Origin: Carettochelys insculpta
Lineage: Eukaryota > Chordata > Testudines > Carettochelyidae
Direction: 5' to 3'
DNA: 64,000 nt
Assembly: GCF_033958435.1 (NCBI RefSeq)
Contig: NC_134137.1
Location: forward strand, 177,457,501 to 177,521,500
Shown: positions 35,071-44,818 of the stretch, piece after piece
How the letters are laid out: each line of letters begins with the position of its first letter
How positions within the stretch are numbered: position 1 is the first letter of the stretch
Notes under the pieces: generated by a model
Databases searched by the model: none
The model's input: the letters and a program-made list of their open reading frames with translations, nothing else
Told to the model about the DNA's origin: nothing
Program-made: the position numbers and the translations under genes

Positions 35071-37272
35071 ATGCCAGCGTCTGATGGGCACAGTCACTGT
35101 ATAAGGTGCCTTGGGGAGTCCCATGTCACGCAGAAATGCTCCTTCTGTGCAAAATTAACAGCCAGAGCAAGGAAGGACAGGGAGATGCGGCTTAAAATGC
35201 TGCTATTTGACAAGGCCCTCCAGCCAGACGTGCCAGAGCGGCCGCAGCAGGAGGGATCCTCTGGGGCCCATAAAAGGAAAGCTGCCTCCCTCACCCCATC
35301 AGCGCAAAAACAGAGGAAAGTCTCCCCAACCCGATCCTTGCCGGCAGCAACAGCGAGCGGGACAGGAGGAGTGCGCAGCCCCCAGCCGCAGGAACAGCTG
35401 ATCGGCGGCGGCACGGAGAGCCATGTGGAGGCGGCTCAGCCTCCGATGACCAAACAGCCGCCCCGCACCGCAGGCAGGGCGGCGACTAAACAAGCGCCGG
35501 TACCGGTGGCACCGCAGGCAGCGGCACTGACCCCCGGGGAACCGGCAGTGCAGAGCGCACAGGCACGCAGCCTGCAGGCACCGCAGGACACCGCCCGTGC
35601 AGCACCGCCCATGAGCGTGCCGAGTGCGGCGCGGACGGGGCCGAGATCCCCTGCACGTCAGGGGGCGGAGCCACCCCCTCAAGGGAGGGGTAAGGCTGCA
35701 CAGAAAACAAGGCACCGCAGCCCCTCTCCAGACAGGGCTGCAGAGTTGCTTTCTCTCAGCCCTCCGCTCATGCTGCAGACTCCAACTAGAAGGCAGGGGT
35801 TCCCCCTAGCCTACCCGGAGCCCTCGTCTCCATTTTTACAACCAGCCTCGCCCTGGCTGGGACCACCTTCACCCTTCTTGGGGTTTGAGCCGCTGGAGTA
35901 CTATCACAAATTGCTATCTCCAGTGTCCCAGGTCTCTCGACGATCTCGCTCCCCCAGACGCAGGGGGTATGCACCAAGGGAGTGGTCCGGGTCACCTTCC
36001 CAAGAACAGTGCCCATGCTGCCATGGTCGTCCCTATCACGCGGGGCATAGACACCACCGGCAATCTACCACGGAAAGATCCCCACAAACGGTCCCGTATC
36101 CCCAAGGGCAATCGCGAACGGGGACAGAGACTCAAGTATCTCAGGGGGAACTGGTTATGGAACCCCGAGATTTTCCCTTGCAAGCTTCCAGCGAGCGGAT
36201 GTACCATCACCAACAGGAACCGGAAGGGTCCAGAGAGGCGTACCCTAGTGGTTCCTCGCTCTCCTCCCCGGACGAGGCTATGGCCCCGGGGGACGTCCAT
36301 CCTCCGGACAATCTCAAACAGTTTCAAGAGCTGTTTAAAAGGGTGGCCTTCACGCAAGGCATCCAGACAGCAAAGGTGCAAGAGAAAGACCATAAGCTCC
36401 TCAAAAATCTGAGACCTCCGGCCTCCTCCAAAATATCAATACCGCTTGACGAAGCAATCTTGGAGTCCACCACTATGATACGGCAGATCACTGCGACTAT
36501 TCCGCCTGTCCACAAGAGAGCGGACAAGAAATACTTCGTGCCGGCGAAGGGCATGGAGTTCCTGTTCAGCCACCCACAACCAAATTCCTTGGTGATAGAG
36601 TTGTCGCAACAAAGATCAAAGACATCTCAATTCAAGACGGGGGGAACAGACAAAGATGCCAAGAAGCTAGAGCTGTTCAGCAGAAAGGTCTACTCCTCCA
36701 CACTACTGTTGCGAATGGCAAATTACGCAGCGCATCTAGCGAACCACAATTTTGACAACTACACTAGGTTAACCTCCCTCATGGACTCGCTTCCAGAGGA
36801 CAAGAAACCGGTGCTCAAGGCCATCGTGCAAGAAGGCTACGCGGCCTCGAGGACAGGAGTTCAGATTGCCCTGGATGTTGCGGACACAGCAGCATGCTCC
36901 ACAGCTATGGCAGTGGTGATGCGAAGGGAGTCCTGGCTCCAGACTTTGGGTATACCGAGGGATCTGCAGGCAAAGATCGTCGATCTTCCCTTCGACTCGC
37001 AGAAGCTGTTTGCTGAATCAAGTAACTCGGTCCTTCATTCCAGTAAAGATTCAAGAGCCACACTTAGGACCCTGGGGATTTACACCCCTCCATACAGAAG
37101 GAAAAAGTACTACCCTCAACAAAGACGGTACCAGTACCAGCAACAGCGTCCCCAGTACCACAGGGGTTACGAGCAAGGGCGACATCAACAGCACCAGCAG
37201 TACAGAACTCCCAGGCGACGTTCCCAACAGAGCCGTGCGTCCTCGGGGCAGGGCCAAAGGCCACAAGTTTGA
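35071..37272 (+). CDS. DIRS ORF1, Gag-like protein with LAP2alpha-like domain
   Basis: A 733-codon uninterrupted frame. Near the N-terminus is a Cys/His cluster (HCIRCLGESHV, then CSFC), probably zinc-binding. Next comes a long Pro/Ala/Gln/Ser/Arg-rich low-complexity region (about residues 60-400). A compact helical domain follows (about 400-660; FQELFKRVAFTQGIQ, FVPAKGMEFLFSHP and LDVADTAACSTAMAVV are in it), and the tail is Gln/Arg/Tyr-rich (660-733). I recognise the helical domain as the type found at the C-terminus of lamina-associated polypeptide 2 alpha, described as domesticated from a DIRS Gag. An in-frame ATG at 35026 meets TGA at 35062 after 12 codons, so the present frame starts at the next Met. 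The role is presumably packaging of element RNA (inference). Confidence 0.85.
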   Translation: MPASDGHSHCIRCLGESHVTQKCSFCAKLTARARKDREMRLKMLLFDKALQPDVPERPQQEGSSGAHKRKAASLTPSAQKQRKVSPTRSLPAATASGTGGVRSPQPQEQLIGGGTESHVEAAQPPMTKQPPRTAGRAATKQAPVPVAPQAAALTPGEPAVQSAQARSLQAPQDTARAAPPMSVPSAARTGPRSPARQGAEPPPQGRGKAAQKTRHRSPSPDRAAELLSLSPPLMLQTPTRRQGFPLAYPEPSSPFLQPASPWLGPPSPFLGFEPLEYYHKLLSPVSQVSRRSRSPRRRGYAPREWSGSPSQEQCPCCHGRPYHAGHRHHRQSTTERSPQTVPYPQGQSRTGTETQVSQGELVMEPRDFPLQASSERMYHHQQEPEGSREAYPSGSSLSSPDEAMAPGDVHPPDNLKQFQELFKRVAFTQGIQTAKVQEKDHKLLKNLRPPASSKISIPLDEAILESTTMIRQITATIPPVHKRADKKYFVPAKGMEFLFSHPQPNSLVIELSQQRSKTSQFKTGGTDKDAKKLELFSRKVYSSTLLLRMANYAAHLANHNFDNYTRLTSLMDSLPEDKKPVLKAIVQEGYAASRTGVQIALDVADTAACSTAMAVVMRRESWLQTLGIPRDLQAKIVDLPFDSQKLFAESSNSVLHSSKDSRATLRTLGIYTPPYRRKKYYPQQRRYQYQQQRPQYHRGYEQGRHQQHQQYRTPRRRSQQSRASSGQGQRPQV

Positions 37273-39219
37273 CACACGGATCCAGGGCTGTGCCATCACT
37301 ACCATCGCACAAGGTCATCCGAAGCTGCTATTCCACCATTGCCTCCGACCATTCTACGACCAGTGGCAAAGGATCACCACAGACAAATGGGTGCTGGAGA
37401 TCATAGCCACGGGGTACGCCATCCCCTTCCAGTCGCTCCCACCGCCACGACCTCCACCCAAACCCCACCTCCAGGAGGCCTCCCACGTAGCGAGGCTCAA
37501 GCAGGAGGTAGACCATCTCATGCTCATAGGGGCAGTGGAAAGAGAGTGCCGGAGCAACTGCAAGGGAAAGGGTTCTACTGGAGGTACTTCCTCACGGAGA
37601 AAAAGATAGGAGGCTGGAGGCCCATCTTAGATCTTCGAGGCCTCAACCGGTACCTGCGCAAGCAACACTTTCGGATGATCACAATTGCCTCCATCCTTAT
37701 GGCACTAGACGATGGAGATTGGTTCGCAGCCGTCGACTTACAAGACGCGTATTTTCACATAACTATCCATCCGGCTCACCGACGATTCCTCCGGTTCATG
37801 GTAGGCAAAGAACATTTTTCAATACAAGGTCCTACCGTTTGGCCTCTCCTCGGCCCCCAGAGTCTTCACCAAGACCTTGGCAGTGGTGTCAGCCTACCTG
37901 CACAGACAGGGGGGTATTTATATTCCCGTATCTGGACGACTGCCTACTCAAAGGGGCCTCGAAGGAGGAGGTACTACGCATGATACGAGTCACAGCAGGC
38001 ACGTTCTCTTCGCTCGGCCTGGTTATCAATCTGGCAAAATCAAAGATAGACCCCACACAGGACATAGAGTTCATAGGGGCACGCATAAATTCTATTACAG
38101 CGAGAATGTAGCTACCAGAGACACGCTTTCAGGCCATCGGCTCCCTCGTGCAAGTCATCACCTTCAGCCCTACGGTGCCAGTTCTGACGTGCTTACAGCT
38201 GCTGGGCCACATGGCAGCAGCGACGTTCGTAGTACAGAACACCAGGTTACACATGTGCAGCATGCAGCACTGGCTGGCGAGCGTATACAAACCGGCAGCA
38301 CGCACCGTTCACAGGGTGGCGTCGCCCACACCAGAGGTGCGCAAATCCCTGCAATAGTGGGTAAACCCCAAGAACTTGCTAACAGGGGTACCCTTCCACC
38401 AACCACAAATATCGGTTTTTCTTACTACAGATGCCTCCCTCATCAGGTGGGGAGCACATATGGGCAAAGAGGTGACGCAAGGGCCGTGGTCCTCCACGGA
38501 GCAGTCACTGCACATAAATATACTGGAGCTCAGAGCAGTGTTCAACGCCTGCAGACACTTTCGAGACCATGTACAAGGCAAAGTAGTCGGGATCAGTACA
38601 GACAATACCTCCACCATGTTTTATATAAATCGGCAAGGAGGAGCTCGGTCCCGTGCCTTATGTGCGGAAGCAGTCCGGTTGTGGAACTGGTGCATCGCCA
38701 ACAATATAACCTTGAAAGCCTCGTACTTACCAGGCGCTCACAATGTGAAGGCAGACCAGCTGAGCAGGCATTTCGCACTCATGCGCGAGTGGCAGATCCG
38801 TCCCGATCTGCTATGACCGATTTTTCATGCATGGGGTTTTTCCCCAGATAGACCTATTTGCTACTCAACACAACAAGAAGTGCCCACGATTCTGCTCCAG
38901 GGCAGGACTGGGACAGGGGTCCCTGTGGGATGCATTCGCGATCTCCTGGAGGGGCCCCCTGCTTTATGCGTTTCCTCCCACAGTGCTGATCCACAAAGTC
39001 TTGCAGAAAGCCAGGAGGGAAGGAGCCCGAATGATCCTGATAGTCCCAACGTGGGATTGACAGCAATGATTCCCCCTACTCCTGCGCATGTCGGACCGTC
39101 CACCGATGCCCCTTCTGGTGGCGCCGGATCTGCTCATGCAAGCCCAGGGGTCAATAGTGCATCCGCACCCCCAAGGCCTGCGACTACAAGCGTGGTTAAT
39201 CCATGGCTCAGCTCCCTAG
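37250..39219 (+). pseudogene. DIRS ORF2: reverse transcriptase, RNase H, methyltransferase-like (broken)
   Basis: The reverse transcriptase starts in frame 2 overlapping the ORF1 end (PKLLFHHCLRPFYDQW). It shifts to frame 1 near 37555 (FYWRYFLTEKK, WRPILDLRGLN, motif A VDLQDAYFHI), then to frame 3 near 37830, with the catalytic FPYLDD box at about 37917-37940. In-frame stops lie at 38109-38111, 38355-38357 and 38814-38816. RNase H motifs occur in frame 3: TTDASLIRWGAH, NILELRAV and TDNTSTMFYI. A following frame-1 segment (QIDLFATQHNKK, LLYAFPPTVLIHKVL) fits the Dam-methyltransferase-like region described in DIRS elements, is cut by a stop at 39058-39060, and ends at TAG 39217. The catalytic Asp residues are still readable, but the gene cannot be translated as one protein. 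Confidence 0.85.
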
Positions 39220-40250
39220 AGAGCACATGTACGGAGGAAGTGCAACAAGTCCTAGAAAGTAGCAGGAGGACTTGCACCAGGAAGACCTACAAGCAGAAAT
39301 GGACTCACTTCACGGCATGGTGTTATACCAAACAGATAGCCCCCCCTTTCGGTGCCTATACCTGTGATATTAGAGTATTTACTGGACCTCAAGAGAGGAG
39401 GACTCTCACTATCCTCGTTAAAGGTCCACCTTGCCGCCATTTCGGCGTTCACACATGAAGAGGAAGGGCACATGGTGTTCGCCCATCCCATGGTTACCAG
39501 GTTCCTCAAAGGGTTGGTAAACCTATACCCCCCTCGGAAACCGCTTCCACCTTCGTGGAACTTGGACCTGGTGCTTAATGCGCTAACGGGACCACCGTTC
39601 GAGCCTTTGGCCGCGGTTTCCCTCCGCCTCCTTACGATAAAGACGACCTTTCTTCTCGCAATCACGTCAGCTCTCAGGGTGAGCGAGCTTGTGGCAGTTA
39701 TGGCAACACCACCCTGCACTGTTTTTTCCAAGGAGGCGGTAACCATACGGCTGCATCCAGCCTTTGTTCCTAAAGTTTCTTTTGAGTTTCATATTAACAA
39801 ACCTATCGTTTTACCCTCGTTTTATCCAAAGCCTCATAACTCTAACAAAGAGGCACGCCTACACCTCCTGGACGTGAGGAGGGCCCTAGCCTTCTGTATA
39901 GACAGGACCAAGTCCTTCCGGAAAACGGATAGACTCCTCGTCTCTCTCTCGCTCCCAAATCGAAAGGAGAAGGTCTCTCTTCGCAGAGAATCTGGAAGCA
40001 CATAGTATCCTGCATAAAAATGTGCTACGAACTCAAAAGGACTTCTTTATTGGCCACGCCCAGGGCTCACTCCACTAGGGCGGTGGCGGCATCAACAGCC
40101 TTTTTCAAGGGCGTTGCGCTAAAAGACATTTGCAGAGCGGCGACCTGGTCATCCTATGACACCTTCGCCAAACATTACGCCCTTCACAGGGTGTTCCAAG
40201 AGGATACCCGTCTCTCGACAGCGGTCCTCTCGGGGACAAGCTGCACATAA
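39200..40250 (+). pseudogene. DIRS tyrosine recombinase (frameshifted)
   Basis: This would be the integrase-equivalent of the element, a lambda-integrase-fold tyrosine recombinase. The N-terminal core-binding part is in frame 3 (SSRRTCTRKTYKQKWTHFTA), then shifts to frame 1 near 39355 (LEYLLDLKRGGLSLSSLKVH), and returns to frame 3 near 40010. Catalytic residues of the R-H-x-x-R-Y set are visible: Arg in ITSALRVSELV, His and Arg in RAHSTRAVAAST, and candidate Tyr in SSYDTFAKHYALHR. It overlaps the end of ORF2. Two frameshifts make it non-functional. Assignment is firm from the HSTR block plus its position at the 3' end of a DIRS element. Confidence 0.85.
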
Positions 40251-40291
40251 TCCGATTACCCACCTCCTATCTTGGGTTACTGCTGGGTAGT

Positions 40292-40391
40292 CACCTAATG
40301 TGGAGCACCCACGGGGACACTCGAAGAAGAAAGAAAGGTTACTCACCGTAGTAACGGTGGTTCTTCGAGATGTGTCCCCGTGGGTGCTCCA
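40292..40391 (+). repeat. DIRS internal complementary region
   Basis: 40292-40331 is the exact reverse complement of the left end 34544-34583 (40/40). 40329-40391 is the reverse complement of the right end 40597-40659 (61/63). The two matches share the three bases GAA (40329-40331). Because both ends carry similar inverted repeats, the block itself forms a hairpin (tggagcacccacggggacac against gtgtccccgtgggtgctcca). In DIRS1 this region is thought to template completion and joining of the element ends. Confidence 0.93.
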
Positions 40392-40461
40392 CTACCCGCC
40401 CATCCTCCCCGCTTCGGATCTCTGTTTAGTGTTTTGCAGGAGCATCCGAGGCGGTTGGTCA

Positions 40462-40659
40462 AGGAACTGGCGGGGACCGGATCGCGCAAGTGGCCAGGAG
40501 CGCGCAAGGGAGCGGCGCGCACCGGCGCATTCGCGGTCCGGCAGAAACTGCTTGGAAGATCCGATCTGCGGCGCCGGGCGAGCCCGACACCTAATGTGGA
40601 ACACCCATGGGGACACATCTCGAAGAACCACCGTTACTACGGTGAGTAACCTTTCTTTC
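40462..40659 (+). repeat. DIRS right inverted terminal repeat with terminal extension
   Basis: 40462-40628 is inverted relative to the left repeat, with scattered substitutions. The right end is about 30 bp longer, adding ccaccgttactacggtgagt and then aacctttctttc up to 40659. The extension contains a small ccgt-tact-acgg-type palindrome and a splice-donor-like GGTGAGTAAC (40641-40650). Confidence 0.9.
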
Positions 40660-41520
40660 CTCCTCTTTGTTGCCCCATACATTTTATGGGAACACCTTTG
40701 CCTGTTCTTCCCATTTTGTTATGTCAGAAATGCTTTTGCTTTCTTTTTACTTCTGTTTGTAGGGTTTTTGCTTTTTGTTCTTAAACCAACTTCTGTTGTG
40801 GGGTTTTTGTTTTGGTTTTTTGTTGTTGTTTTTTAAATCTTGTTTTCTGGGCCCTGAACCATTGTCCATTTCAAGACATTTTGGGCTATGCTGCTGTTCC
40901 TCCAGACTAGAGGCAGTTGAGACTTTTCCACCTGCTTCTTCCCTTCTGTCCGATGTTCTACCTTGCTCAGCAAAGAAAGATGAGATTCAGTGCATCCTTT
41001 TTATCCAATATAATCCTCGATTTTGTAGCTCAGTTTTGATCAGCAGTGAGCAGAGTTCCTGTCCCCTTTCTCCCTTAGGGAATCATTCTTTTTCAGGGCT
41101 ACTTACTTTATTTTTCACTTTCCCCAATAATGATGTAGCAATTGAAAAAGATTATGCACGTGGGAGGAGACCCACATAGGAGTGGCAGTAAGTATACCAT
41201 GCTACAGCTGGTCTCAGCATTTTAATCTTTATTCTGTCAGGGAAAGGGGTCCAAAGCCTGGGGCTTACTGAAGCCTTCACGTTACACTTATACACAATTG
41301 ATATCTGTATAAAAGATTGAGGCTGACTTCAGTGGAAAGATCTGAACTCTGTGGTGAAAAAAGGAAAAACAACATCTGAAATTTTTCAAGCTAAGTGCCC
41401 AAAATTTAAGATTCTTTAAACTTGCCAGATACTTGTGAAAGTTTGTCTTGTATGACTTATTTTTGTTGCAATAAATCACTGACAGAGCTGGGATCAGAAT
41501 CTTTAACTCCAGGTTGTGGT
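40660..41520 (+). other. HLCS intron 3, no feature seen
   Basis: T-rich intron (ctgttgtggggtttttgttt and similar) after the DIRS element. The 134-residue open frame at 40775-41179 has no recognisable domain. Confidence 0.35.
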
Positions 41521-41522
41521 AG

Positions 41523-42213
41523 AACATAAGAATGGCCATACTTGGTCAGACCAGTAGTCTGTCTAGTCCCCGTGCCCTGTCTTCCAATAGTGACCATATA
41601 GATCAAGGGGGAATGACCAGAATAGAGCAGTTTATCAAGTGGTCAGTCTTGTTTTCTAGTCCTAGCATCTGGCAATCAGAAGTTTAGCTTCTCTCCAAGT
41701 ACACAGGTGGCATCTTGACTCTCTTGGCTAATAGCCATTGGTGGATGTATCTTCCTGGAACTTACCTTATTCATTTTTGAACTCGCTAATACATTTGGCC
41801 TTCACAACATCCCCCGGTAATGCGTTCCTCGAGCCGGATATATGTTGTGTGAAGAAATACTTCCGGATGTTTGTTTCAAATCTGCTGCCTTTTAATTTTT
41901 TCAGGTTCTTGTGTTATGTGACTGTGTGAGTAATGCTTCTCATACACACTTTCTTTATACAATTCATCTTTTTATAGATTTCTATCATATCCTCCCTTAG
42001 TTGCCTGTATTCTAAACTGAACAGTCCCAGTTTTTCAAAACTCATACGCAACCTGTTCCATGTACCTAATCATTTTAGCTGGCCTTCTCTGCATTTTCCC
42101 ATTCACGTTTATCTTTTTTGAGATTGTATGACCAGAGCTGCATAGAGTAATCAAGATGGGGGCACACCATGTACTTGTATAGAGACATTATGATATTTTC
42201 TGTCAGTGATTTT
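41523..42213 (-). mobile_element. CR1 LINE 3' region
   Basis: Antisense CR1: it begins aacataagaatggccatact (near the element's 3' end) and continues through ttacctt-ttttgaac-aatacatt, tttctatcatatcctccctt and ccagagctgcatagagtaat to about 42213. It stops at a T run (42209-42230). A further piece of the same CR1 orientation and order resumes at 43300, suggesting an insertion between them. Confidence 0.8.
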
Positions 42214-43299
42214 TTTTTTTTTTTTTTTTGTAGAGAAGGTGGTGCCGGAACTCAAATCTGATATTTCTCATAGGCGTTAGGAAGTTTAATTTGAATGCTC
42301 CGCTCCTCATGCTGCTACGGGACCAGTGGTGAAAATTTTTCTGGTGTTCTAATGGAAAAGAGGTGTTGAAGCTCTGTCCCAGTGCATTGCTCCAGGAAAA
42401 AAATCGCTGTTTTCTGTTTTAGTATTATAACAAGGTTAGGCCACCAGATCAGATGGGGAAGGGGGAAAGGCAGCTCAGGAAGCAGCCCCAACAAGGGGAA
42501 GAGGGGAAACAGCTGACTAAGTACCCAGGTGAAAGCCTCAGAGAGGGACTGCAGTTAATCAATGAAGGCCAGTTGATTTTTACGGCAGGCTGCTGGCAGG
42601 GCTTCTAAAAAGCCATCCCAGTCAGGGAAGGTGGGGAAGGGAATGAGAGAAGAGACAGGGGAGCAGTTGATAGAGAGAGAAGGCGAGACAACAGGACACA
42701 AAGACCAGCAGTGTTTGTAACTGACAGCGGGGGGGGGGGGGGGGGGAAGGGAGGAGTGCCTGGACTCTCCTCCCTCAGCAAGACTGAAAGCCCAGACCAT
42801 AGCTGCGGGGAAAGATTGCTCACCCAACCCAGACAGACAGAGGTGGATGCAGTCTAACCCCCATCCACCAGAGGGAGAGGTGCAAACCCCTGGTAAGACA
42901 TGGTGGGTACCTTGCCATAGTATAAATCTTTCTTCATGGTAGCCAAGACAACTAATGGTTAGGAGCCATCTGCATGCTGAGCAGATGTGGATAGTTCTCT
43001 GAAAATTATAAGACCTTTCTTAAGTGGTAGCTCTAATACAGACCAGATATCATTTTGCAAACGCTGTCCAGTAGAGGGCTGCGCAGTGCAGGATATACGT
43101 TTCTGGGTGGAAATATGATACACAGCTGTGTTGTGGTCACCTGATAGTAGACTTTGAGGTTGGTAGGTGCCAAGGTATGGCTGTCTAGCTGCAGCATATG
43201 CAGATAGGCACTTCCTGCTGTACACGCTGGAGACTGTTGGAGAGTAGCAAGGCATAGCACCACCGGTTACAGAGCAGGGGTGAAGCAAGTACTCATGTA
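42214..43299 (+). other. Insertion(s) splitting a CR1; includes an 18-G run
   Basis: This block separates two collinear parts of one CR1. It starts with a T run followed by gtagagaaggtggtgccgga, the inverted end of an A-tailed repeat also seen near 3880. It continues with a purine-rich segment (42420-42910) containing a run of 18 G (42729-42746). No coding gene is supported; the proline-rich minus-strand frames across the G run are artefacts of composition. Confidence 0.45.
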
Positions 43300-43560
43300 C
43301 CCTGGTGTGTCTCAGATCCCTTTGTATTTCTTTGTAGTCAGCTTTGGATTTAACTATTTAACTGTCTGCAGACTTCGTTACTGCATTTTTTATCCCCTCT
43401 TCCAGTTCAATTATGAATATGTTGAACAGCACTGTTACCTCTACTGATCCTTGATCACACTGTTGCTTGCTTTTCTCCATTGTGAAAAGTGACTGTTTAT
43501 TCCTGTCTTTTAACTGCATAGGTGTCCATGTCTGCCTACTTTGCTTAAGAGCCGTAAGGG
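43300..43560 (-). mobile_element. CR1 LINE, continuation of the split copy
   Basis: Antisense CR1 with tatgaatatgttgaacagca, ttctccattgtgaaaagtga and ctgtttattcctgtctttta, the segment that lies just 5' (element orientation) of the 41523-42213 piece. Order and orientation match one interrupted insertion. Confidence 0.7.
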
Positions 43561-43788
43561 GTCTCTAACTGCTGGACATGCTTAGACTCTGTTTCAGAAG
43601 AAGTAGATCTTAGTGTCGAAAAGGAGAAACTTTTTAGTAGTGTAAATCAGTGCTTCTCAACATTTCCTTCTCAGGCAGTAACCCTGTCAAGACTCTTATT
43701 TGTCTAGCATACTCCCAGGTTTCACTTCACTTCACATAAAAACAACTTGTGTACAAAATCAGGTATCAAAATGCCAAAGTCTCATAAC
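43561..43788 (+). other. Intron 3 with a hAT-like end
   Basis: CAGTGCTTCTCAACATTTCC at 43648 is a typical hAT/Charlie left terminus. No matching right end was identified before the next element at 43789. Confidence 0.4.
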
Positions 43789-44474
43789 TAGGACCCTGCC
43801 AAATTCACAATCAGTTATAGCCAATTTCATGACCATAGGATTTGAAAACTGGTAACTTTCACATTTTCAGCTGGAGGAGGTTTCTGTCCTATCACTTCCT
43901 AATCACAGTTAAGGAGCCCCCTTTGATAGGAGGCTCCCAGCAGCACAGGGAAGATATGATTCAATGCCGCAAGTGTCTCCGTCTGAAGGAGCCTCAGGCT
44001 GCTGCCCGGTTCCAGACAGCGTTCTGCATCAAGGGGAGGCACCCAGAAGCAGGACTTGTCTGATCCAGTGTTTCACTGTAAGTTGAGTGCTAGTGCAGCC
44101 ACTTAGGAGAGATTCAAAGGTTGTCCAGCTAATGAGCAGAGGACCCACAGCTAGGTTTTCGTTCTGTTTGTTTCTAGTGGTGGTACACATTTGCACATAA
44201 AAATGTATTCTGCTCAGAGATGGGGAAAAAATTCATGGATAGAAAAAACTAGAGGGAATATTGTTGTTGTGCTCCCCCCAACCCACCCCACACCATTGCC
44301 AGAGCACTTTGCAGGGAATAGACAGGTCCTGTCCATTCCCTACTCAGTCGGAGCTGGAAAGCCCCCTTTGATGCAGCGCTCCTAGGAACAGGCAGACATC
44401 AGATTTCACAGGGAAGGGCTTATTTCACAGTCTGTGATGTGTTTTTCATGGCTCTGAAATTAGAAGGGCTCTAG
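43789..44474. mobile_element. hAT-like element with CTAGGRCCC-type ends
   Basis: The left end CTAGGACCCTGCCAAATTCA and the right end, ending in TAGAAGGGCTCTAG, are imperfect inverted repeats, each followed inward by a 'ttcatg-cca' block. 'tcata' lies just outside both ends, consistent with a diverged 8-bp duplication. A second copy of the left end is at 60580. No ORF. Confidence 0.5.
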
Positions 44475-44818
44475 TCATAGAGCACTATTGCTGAAAAATT
44501 GCTTACTTTGTCATTATTACCATATAATTGTACAATAAATCAATTGGAGTATAAATACTGTACTTACATTTCAGTGTGTCGCATATAGTGCAGTATAAAC
44601 ATGTCATTGCCTGTATGAAATTTTAATTTGTACTGACTTTGTAGGTGAGTTAATATGATGTCTGGAAAATCTCTGTGTACAACCAGGGTATGTGTGCCCC
44701 TATTTGAGAGTGACTGGTGTAAGTGATTTAACAAGAAATTAAAGTCTAATGACAAATGGCGCATTGGGTACTTTTACTATTTTATACAGCTTTTAATTTT
44801 TCTTTTGAAATCTTTCAG

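Larger units (their letters stand above)
34544..40659 (+). mobile_element. DIRS1-like tyrosine-recombinase retrotransposon, structurally complete
   Basis: The 6116-bp element lies in HLCS intron 3 in sense. Its parts, in order, are: left inverted terminal repeat (34544-34709); Gag-like ORF1 (35071-37272); ORF2 with reverse transcriptase, RNase H and methyltransferase-like parts (about 37250-39219); tyrosine recombinase ORF (about 39200-40250); internal complementary region (40292-40391); right inverted repeat (about 40462-40659). DIRS elements lack an integrase and long terminal repeats. They are thought to integrate by recombination of a circular intermediate without target duplication, which fits the absence of any duplication here. 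ORF1 is long and open, but ORF2 and the recombinase are broken, so this copy is not autonomous. Confidence 0.93.

Noticed and set aside
35299..35715. Minus-strand frames inside DIRS ORF1
   Set aside because: They are antisense to the Gag-like ORF and arise from its GC-rich codons.
40300..40836. 178-codon + strand frame
   Set aside because: It runs across the DIRS internal complementary region and right terminal repeat into flanking intron, so it is not a gene.
42555..42827. Proline-rich minus-strand frames across the G run
   Set aside because: The poly-Pro stretch is the complement of the 18-G run; there is no other evidence of coding.
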